Source of the DNA: Colletes latitarsis
Taxonomy: Eukaryota > Arthropoda > Insecta > Hymenoptera > Colletidae
Reading direction: 5' to 3'
DNA: 64,000 bases
NCBI RefSeq assembly: GCF_051014445.1
Contig: NC_135137.1
Span: 26,165,501-26,229,500, forward strand
In this document: piece by piece, positions 58,671 through 64,000 of the stretch
Layout: every line of letters starts with the position of its first letter
Position numbering within the stretch: position 1 is the stretch's first letter
Program-made: the position numbers and the translations under genes
Notes under the pieces: generated by a model
Seen by the model: the letters and a program-made list of their open reading frames with translations, nothing else
What the model was told of the DNA's origin: nothing
Database searches by the model: none

Positions 58671-59729
58671 ATGTATCCGTTTGAAGAGCAGGTTGATATG
58701 CTTCTTATTTATGGCGAATGCCAACAAAATTCTGTAAGGACGAAAAACTTGTATGCTGAACGATATCCACATCGGTCTCAGCCTTCGCGTCAAATATTTA
58801 AAAATGTGTATGATAAACTTAGGCAAACCGGTAGTTTAAGTGTTCGTAAAAGTGAACGCCAGAAACGAGTAATTAACGAAGAAATGGAAATCGGTGTGCT
58901 CGCTAGTGTGTCTAGAAATTCTCATATTAGTTCGCGACAAATTGAACGCGAATCTGGCATTAGTAGGAGGAGCGTACTTCGCATTTTGCACTGTCACAAA
59001 TTTCATCCGTATCACGTTAGTCTTCACCAAGAATTGCATGGGAACGACTTCATGAATCGCATTGAGTTTTGTCGATGGGCTATACGTCAGATTCAAAACA
59101 ATGAGCTTTTTTTTAATACCGTCTTATTTACTGATGAAGCAACATTCACAAATCACGGGAATGTTAATTTGCATAACATGCATTTATGGGCAGCGAAAAA
59201 TCCAAATTGGCTGCGACAGGTTGAACATCAAAAACAATGGTCTGTGAATGTATGGTACGGTATCATAGGTGATCAAATTATTGGACCTTATTTTATCAAT
59301 GGAAATTTGAATGGCAACGTCTATGCTAATTTTATTAAGGATACATTGGGTCTTTTGCTAGAAGAGTTACCTTTATTTACACGACAAACCATGTGGTATC
59401 AACATGACGGATGCCCAGCACATTATTCATCGATTGCGCGAAGGGAACTCGATGAAAAATTTCGAAATCGTTGGATTGGACGCGGCGGTCTAATATCGTG
59501 GCCAGCTCGTTCACCAGACATAACACCTTTAGATTTCTTTCTGCGGGGAACACTGAAAGAGAAAGTGTACAAAGAAGTACCAACTACATCTCACGATATG
59601 CAACAGCGAATTATTGCAGCCTGTGCATCAATAAGTTCTGACGCTGTAAGACTTGCAAGTCAATCAATCGTAAAAAGAATCCAACGGTGCATTGACAGTG
59701 ATGGTCATCATTTCGAACACCTACTATAA
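58671..59729 (+). CDS. DD41D mariner-like transposase, 352 aa, intact
   Basis: Cut-and-paste transposase of the IS630-Tc1-mariner superfamily; it would bind the element's inverted repeats in the nucleus and move it into TA sites. Residues 1-55 form the N-terminal helix-turn-helix (FEEQVDMLLIYGEC, KNLYAERYPHRSQPSRQIF). Residues 70-120 form a second one (SSRQIERESGISRRSVLRIL). The catalytic core runs from about 150 to 300: D155 in VLFTDEATF, D246 in WYQHDGCPAHYSS, D288 in RSPDITPLDFFLRG, with 41 residues between D246 and D288, the spacing of the rosa-like DD41D group. The protein ends in DGHHFEHLL, a tail also seen in the relics at 37.3 kb. The ATG at 58671 fits the length of the family, and no stop or frameshift interrupts it. 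There is no intron. Upstream sequence offers no earlier in-frame ATG that I noticed. Confidence 0.93.
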   Translation: MYPFEEQVDMLLIYGECQQNSVRTKNLYAERYPHRSQPSRQIFKNVYDKLRQTGSLSVRKSERQKRVINEEMEIGVLASVSRNSHISSRQIERESGISRRSVLRILHCHKFHPYHVSLHQELHGNDFMNRIEFCRWAIRQIQNNELFFNTVLFTDEATFTNHGNVNLHNMHLWAAKNPNWLRQVEHQKQWSVNVWYGIIGDQIIGPYFINGNLNGNVYANFIKDTLGLLLEELPLFTRQTMWYQHDGCPAHYSSIARRELDEKFRNRWIGRGGLISWPARSPDITPLDFFLRGTLKEKVYKEVPTTSHDMQQRIIAACASISSDAVRLASQSIVKRIQRCIDSDGHHFEHLL

Positions 59730-59732
59730 ACA

Positions 59733-60042
59733 TGTTTCATTTACTACCAAAACCGTAAGTATTATCGCCTTTCTCTACTTTCTATGACCTTCAATGACCT
59801 TGTGTAATAGGTCGTTGATCTCGTTTTAAGATCCTCTATCGTGATACGGAAGCAAAAACATACCGATCCATTTAAAAAAATGGATGTGACCTTCAAATGT
59901 CCGAAGTACCTCCACCTGCAAAAAAACTATTATCGCCACCCAATAGCGCCCTTCGTACTGTGCAATTTACTTTAGCAAACATTTCTGTGAAACTTATAGT
60001 TTCCAAGATATCTGAGGTGCTAATAGTTACTGCCCCACCCTG
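59733..60042 (-). repeat. Right terminal inverted repeat of the DD41D transposon
   Basis: Inverse of the left arm with about six substitutions. It begins four bases after the transposase stop codon, so the whole 3' untranslated region of the gene is inverted-repeat sequence. Confidence 0.9.
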
Positions 60043-60044
60043 TA

Positions 60045-60891
60045 TATATATATTCAATTTCAAACTCTACGTGCGTATTTGTGCATTTTTCGCCAAGTTC
60101 TCTGTTTCTTTGTACGATAAAATTTAAATTCATTATTCTACTTTATTGACAATGGTAGAAGCAAAAATATGATTTCTAATAATTAATGTCTGTGCGTTCA
60201 TGCTTTACGAAACTGAGAGAAAATATTACAAACAGAAAGGTGTTAAACACGCGATCGAATATTCATCGAGAAGGACCATATGCTTTACATTTACCGTTTT
60301 TTCTCAGAGAAATTTCCGTGGTTCCTGCATCGACACGATAAAAAATGTGTAAAAGTGCAGCCGTTGCACGCGATGCGATAAATTTTACGTGCAACGAGTC
60401 GCGTTATTGCTTGCCGACCGAGATAAAAATCAAAGTAGCGCGGTAAGCAGCCATGCACCGGTGTTTTACAAGCCACCCGGTTGATATAAGTGAGAAGAAA
60501 AATCGTGGCTTTAGGAGATTCCCAAGAGCACGATATAAAACACCCGGAATAGCATTCAGTGTCGAATAAAAAGATCTGCGGAGCGCTAAAGGATCGTTTA
60601 CGGCTTTCCCGAGCCTTATTACGTTGGAGAAGTGGAAAAAATTATTAACTCCCTTGGAAATTAATATTTCTTAAGACACGCGTATTCTGTGCTACCTTCT
60701 TTTTTAATATTATTGACAATTTTTAAAATATGAATAGAGAGGCTCTTATGTTATTTTAATTTGGGCAGAGTTCACGAAATATTGTATTATTCAACGTGAA
60801 AAGTAATTACAGGTTTCAATTAAGTTAAATTAAGATTACTTTTCGGTGAAATTATTTAAAAAATATTTGATTTTTATACATGTTTGAGCTC
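60045..60891. other. No recognised gene; CpG-containing block at 60300-60620
   Basis: The block has clearly higher GC and many CpGs but only short ORFs. It could be a regulatory element or promoter; nothing identifies it. Confidence 0.3.
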
Positions 60892-61032
60892 TGTGGCGCT
60901 GCGTCGCTGCGGTGTGGGAACTCTGGAATATTAGGAAGCCGGTCGAGGAATGTACAAATAGCAACCGAGGGGTCGGTCGAGCGCTTGTGAGAACGCGACC
61001 CCTCTGGTGCCAAGCATGAGAGGCGACGCCAT
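60892..61032. mobile_element. Short TG-ended repeat, copy d (141 bp), intact
   Basis: Starts TGTGGCGCTGCGTCGCTGC and ends GGCGACGCCAT, with AGCTC on both sides (60887-60891, 61033-61037), a perfect 5-bp duplication. It contains TAGCAACCGAGGGGTCGG, the uninterrupted site where MITEs sit in copies b and c, and the GAGGGGTCG ... CGACCCCTC hairpin. Confidence 0.8.
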
Positions 61033-61600
61033 AGCTCTATTCTACTATGAATAAAGAAGAATTTAAATTTTTTCATTTAATTTGTATTATTTACTGACGT
61101 CGATATGTAGCGCCCACTGTACTTTTAACAAAATGAGACCCCTTGACAAGCGCCATCAGAAATTATTAAAACATATTTCAATGATTACAGCCTTATCTTC
61201 CAAGATTTATTTTAGAACCTTCGTTTTTTTCATATTGCCTTTTCATTGCACGAAAAAATTTATTTTTCTTATTCTTCCTATTCAGTCATGCATCTATAAT
61301 CGTTAACAATAAACCTATCGCGACCGGTCAAATGACCAGTTTCAAAATTTCGTTTAGAATTTCTAACACACTATATTATTATAACTTCACGACTTTTCTT
61401 ATAGTATGCATACAATGAATTGTACAATATTCACTTCTATTCTTATTGTTTTTCTTCCGAGAAAAATATGTAATCTGTCTTGCCTAGCACTATCGGGCAT
61501 TTGACCGGTTGATTTATATTTGAACTGGACAAAATTTGGTACCAAATTCTGATTAACTTCCGATGCATCAGTTTCCACTGTCTTAGAACAGATTAACAAC
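61033..61600. other. No gene; GGTCATTTGACC-type palindromes
   Basis: GACCGGTCAAATGACCAGT at about 61322 and GGGCATTTGACCGGTTG at about 61495, with a third site, TTGGTCATTTGACCGGTCA, at about 63099. They are related palindromic motifs of unknown role. A/T-rich otherwise. Confidence 0.4.
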
Positions 61601-62406
61601 GCGTATTAAAAATAGTTAAATTTTAGGCGCATACAGTTCCGAAACTATTAGTTTTTTATTAATTATTGAGGCATCGTTAGAAGCGGCAAAGCCTCCCCTT
61701 TAAAATGGTTTTTGGTTTTTGTCGATCCGACTTTCCGTTTTCGCGATATCGTAATTTATATAAAAGGTAATTTTTTTAATTCCGCTGTCTCTCGCTATTA
61801 ATGCGTATTAAAAATATTAAAAGTTTAGACGCGTGCAGTTCCGAAACTATTAGTATTTTATTAATTATTGAGGCATTGTTAGAAGCGGCAAAGCCTCCCC
61901 TTTAAAATGGTTTTTGGTTTTTGTCGATCCGACTTTCCGTTTTCGAGATATCGTAATTTATGTAAAAGGTAATTTTTTTAATTCCGCTGTCTCTCGCTAT
62001 TAATGCGTATTAAAAATATTAAAAGTTTAGACGCGTGCAGTTCCAAAACTATTAGTATTTTATTAATTATTGAGGCATTGTTAGAAGCGGCAAAGCCTCC
62101 CCTTTAAAATGGCTTTTGGTTTTTGTCGATCCGACTTTCCGTTTTCGAGATATCGTAATTTATGTAAAAGGTAATTTTTTTAATTCCGCTGTCTCTCGCT
62201 ATTAATGCGTATTAAAAATAATTAAACTTTAGGTGCGTGCAGTTCCGAAACTATTAGTGTTTTATTAATTATTGAGGCATTGTTAGAAGCGGTAAAGCCT
62301 CCCCTTTAAAATGGCTTTCGGTTTTTGTCGATCCGACTTTCCGTTTCGAAGATATCGCAATTTATGTAAATAGTAATTTTTTTAATTCGACTATCTCTGT
62401 CTTCGT
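61601..62406. repeat. Satellite-like tandem repeat, four units of 202 bp
   Basis: Units start at 61601, 61803, 62005 and 62207 (each GCGTATTAAAAAT). They share CAGTTCC, AACTATTAGT, AGAAGCGG, AAAGCCTCCCCTTTAAAATG, TTTTTGTCGATCCGACTTTC, and end CGCTGTCTCTCGCTATTAAT in units 1-3. Units 2 and 3 differ at only a few positions; units 1 and 4 are more diverged, as expected at array edges. No coding content. Confidence 0.95.
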
Positions 62407-64000
62407 CTATCGGAGTCGGACCTCCTTGTCGCACGTGCGTGTGCTGACCTACCCCGCGTACGTGACTGTCGTGACCTAGTTTCGGGGCGTAGTATTTCCA
62501 AGAATTTACTACGCATTAATCAATGAACTCGCGAGCGCAACAGTGAAACGTAAACAAACTTCGAACCCTTATATCTCCGTAACTAGCCACCGCATCGACT
62601 TGAAACTAAAATCACTATATCTCTGGAACTAATAAAGCTATCGACTCGTACAAACGCTCATTTTAAAGGGCATATCATCCTCTATCCGATGACCGTATCA
62701 CCAACTATAATTTATGCTGTTTTCCATGTTTATTTTGACATTTACTTTGACTTTATATGTTTAAAGAAGTTTAAGAAATTCCTATTGATCATACGACTGA
62801 TGTGAGATAAAACTTTATTATAAATTGTTTATTTAATTGAAAATGAATTTAAATACAGGATGTTTGCGTAATTACTAGCCAGCACTTTTTCTTAAATAGT
62901 TGTTTTCTTTAGAACTACGGTATCGACTTGGAAGAAAATTCATTTTCAAGAGTGTTTTATCTTGTATTCGATGAAAATTAAAAAATTTTTTAACATAAAA
63001 GAGAAGGATATCTTACGAGTAAACATCAAAACGCAACTTTCTATACATATAATGCTAAAATTAGAAGTACGTTGCCTCGTAAAAAAGAAAAAGAAAGATT
63101 GGTCATTTGACCGGTCATGGTTGGAATGGGTATACATGAAGTGCCGGTAGGTTTAGTGTTAAATCATTCTTTATCAACACTAATAGATAAAGTCATTGAG
63201 GAATTTTAAAAATTTCATCGATTTTCTTTTATTTCAGATGTCTCACTTTTGTAAGGGTACAGTGAACGCTACGTATCAACGGTAGTAACTAATAAAAATT
63301 AAATTCAACAATTTATTTACATTTTCCACTTGCAGTAAAATAGAGCTATACAACTTCTTTTTACCATACATTACAAAGTTTGTTGCTGAGGATTTTCCAA
63401 CAGCCAAGTTGTGATCCCTTATCGCTATAAGAGAGAACATGATGTACGATCTATTCTGGTCGTGGCTCTTCTAGAACGATCTTGTCTTATCACTTCGTGA
63501 ACTATTCTCCATATCACTTCTAGGTCGTAACTCACCATTATGTCATGAATAGTTGACTATCCGATGGGGATTAATGATGCAATTTGACGATATTTTGTAA
63601 CTGTATGATTTTGTAGTTCAGGGTTAGCCGTCTTTCGCGTAGACCTAATATACAGGGTGTTCACATTATTTCTAGCCAGCAATTTTTTCGAAAATTATTT
63701 TAATTAGAAAAACATGGGTGGAAAAAAAGTTTGTTTCCTATGACCAACAGGATAGTGTATATCAATTTTGCATATTTACGTTATTTTTTTAGAAATGAAA
63801 GTGATCTTGATCATAATCTACCCTGTACGTATTTCGTGCAACAGCATTTTCAATAGCGATTATAAACTTCTTTGATAATAGGAAAACAACTTTAAGTATC
63901 TGAAAACTTATCCAAGGAGTCACAGTGATTTCTACTATTTGATTAGTTATAAATAATCACAGTAGGTACATGTTCACTGTGCTTTGTATAGCTTGGTATT
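62407..64000. other. No gene; transposon-end-like sequences at 62857 and 63653
   Basis: CAGGATGTTTGCGTAATTACTAGCCAGCA at 62857 is shortened here to its start CAGGATGTTTGCG; CAGGGTGTTCACATTATTTC at 63653 has the same TAGCCAGCA inner motif a few bases later. Both follow TA and point rightward. No matching right ends were identified. The CpG-containing part at 62400-62560 is next to the tandem repeat. The rest is A/T-rich. Confidence 0.4.

Larger units (their letters stand above)
58217..60042 (+). mobile_element. Apparently intact DD41D transposon, 1826 bp
   Basis: Flanked by TA (58215-58216, 60043-60044), it starts CAGGGTGGGGCAGTAACTA and ends with the inverse. The two inverted repeats are about 310 bp each and differ at roughly six positions by eye. 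One uninterrupted transposase gene lies between them. The combination of near-identical arms and an intact ORF points to recent insertion. Confidence 0.95.

Noticed and set aside
58632..59583. Antisense ORFs within the transposase gene
   Set aside because: Shadows of the intact transposase reading frame with no independent signal.
61601..62406. CRISPR array
   Set aside because: The 202-bp units are contiguous tandem repeats without unique spacers, in a eukaryotic context.
63653..63826. Small MITE between CAGGGTGTTCAC and a CACCCTG-like end at 63820
   Set aside because: The right end reads CTACCCTGTA and its inner sequence does not match the left arm, so the two are probably ends of different elements.
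1..64000. tRNA genes
   Set aside because: I looked for GGTTCGAATCC-type B boxes on both strands and found no site with a fitting A box and cloverleaf; a covariance-model scan would settle it.

Overview
This window is eukaryotic, very A+T-rich and gene-poor. It reads as insect, most likely hymenopteran (ant or bee): 5S rRNA genes of animal type, jockey-type LINE remnants, and many Tc1/mariner, DD41D and hAT elements of the kind common in those genomes. No complete host protein-coding gene is recognisable. The only long intact ORF is a transposase. All family names are from reading the sequence; no database search was run.

Layout. 1-9 kb: Tc1 relic, two copies of a long-inverted-repeat MITE family (called CAGGGTG-MITE here), a 331-bp Tc1-type MITE, a transposase C-terminal relic and a dead DD41D-type element. 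9-17 kb: a probable solo LTR, an LTR-like fragment, a dead Tc1 element with very long inverted repeats, one candidate host exon (15154-15249) and a CpG-rich block that may be a first exon or promoter on the minus strand (16600-17140). 17-26 kb: a foldback element split by a hAT-like insertion with 8-bp target duplication, a second foldback, an internally deleted mariner, and a hAT relic carrying a nested short repeat. 26-38 kb: two jockey LINE fragments, more MITEs, a candidate LTR, a mariner N-terminal relic, palindromic repeats, and a DD41D C-terminal relic with a perfect 38-bp hairpin. 39-46 kb: MITEs, a degenerate DD41D element (42438-43807) and a tandem array of three 5S rRNA genes on the minus strand (484-bp unit), its right end cut by MITEs. 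46-57 kb: hAT relics, a solo LTR with target duplication, a BED-finger hAT pseudogene and further MITEs. 58-64 kb: an apparently intact 1826-bp DD41D transposon (58217-60042), another short repeat, and a four-copy 202-bp tandem repeat.

How the parts fit. The intact DD41D element, the degenerate DD41D element, the ten-copy MITE family and a 732-bp MITE all begin CAGGGTG (or one or two changes from it), lie in TA targets and have inverted repeats from about 110 to 310 bp. The simplest reading is one group of transposons in which transposase-bearing members and non-autonomous long-hairpin members share end recognition. The intact member has inverted repeats that differ at about 6 of 310 positions and an unbroken catalytic triad (D155, D246, D288), so it inserted recently and may still be active.
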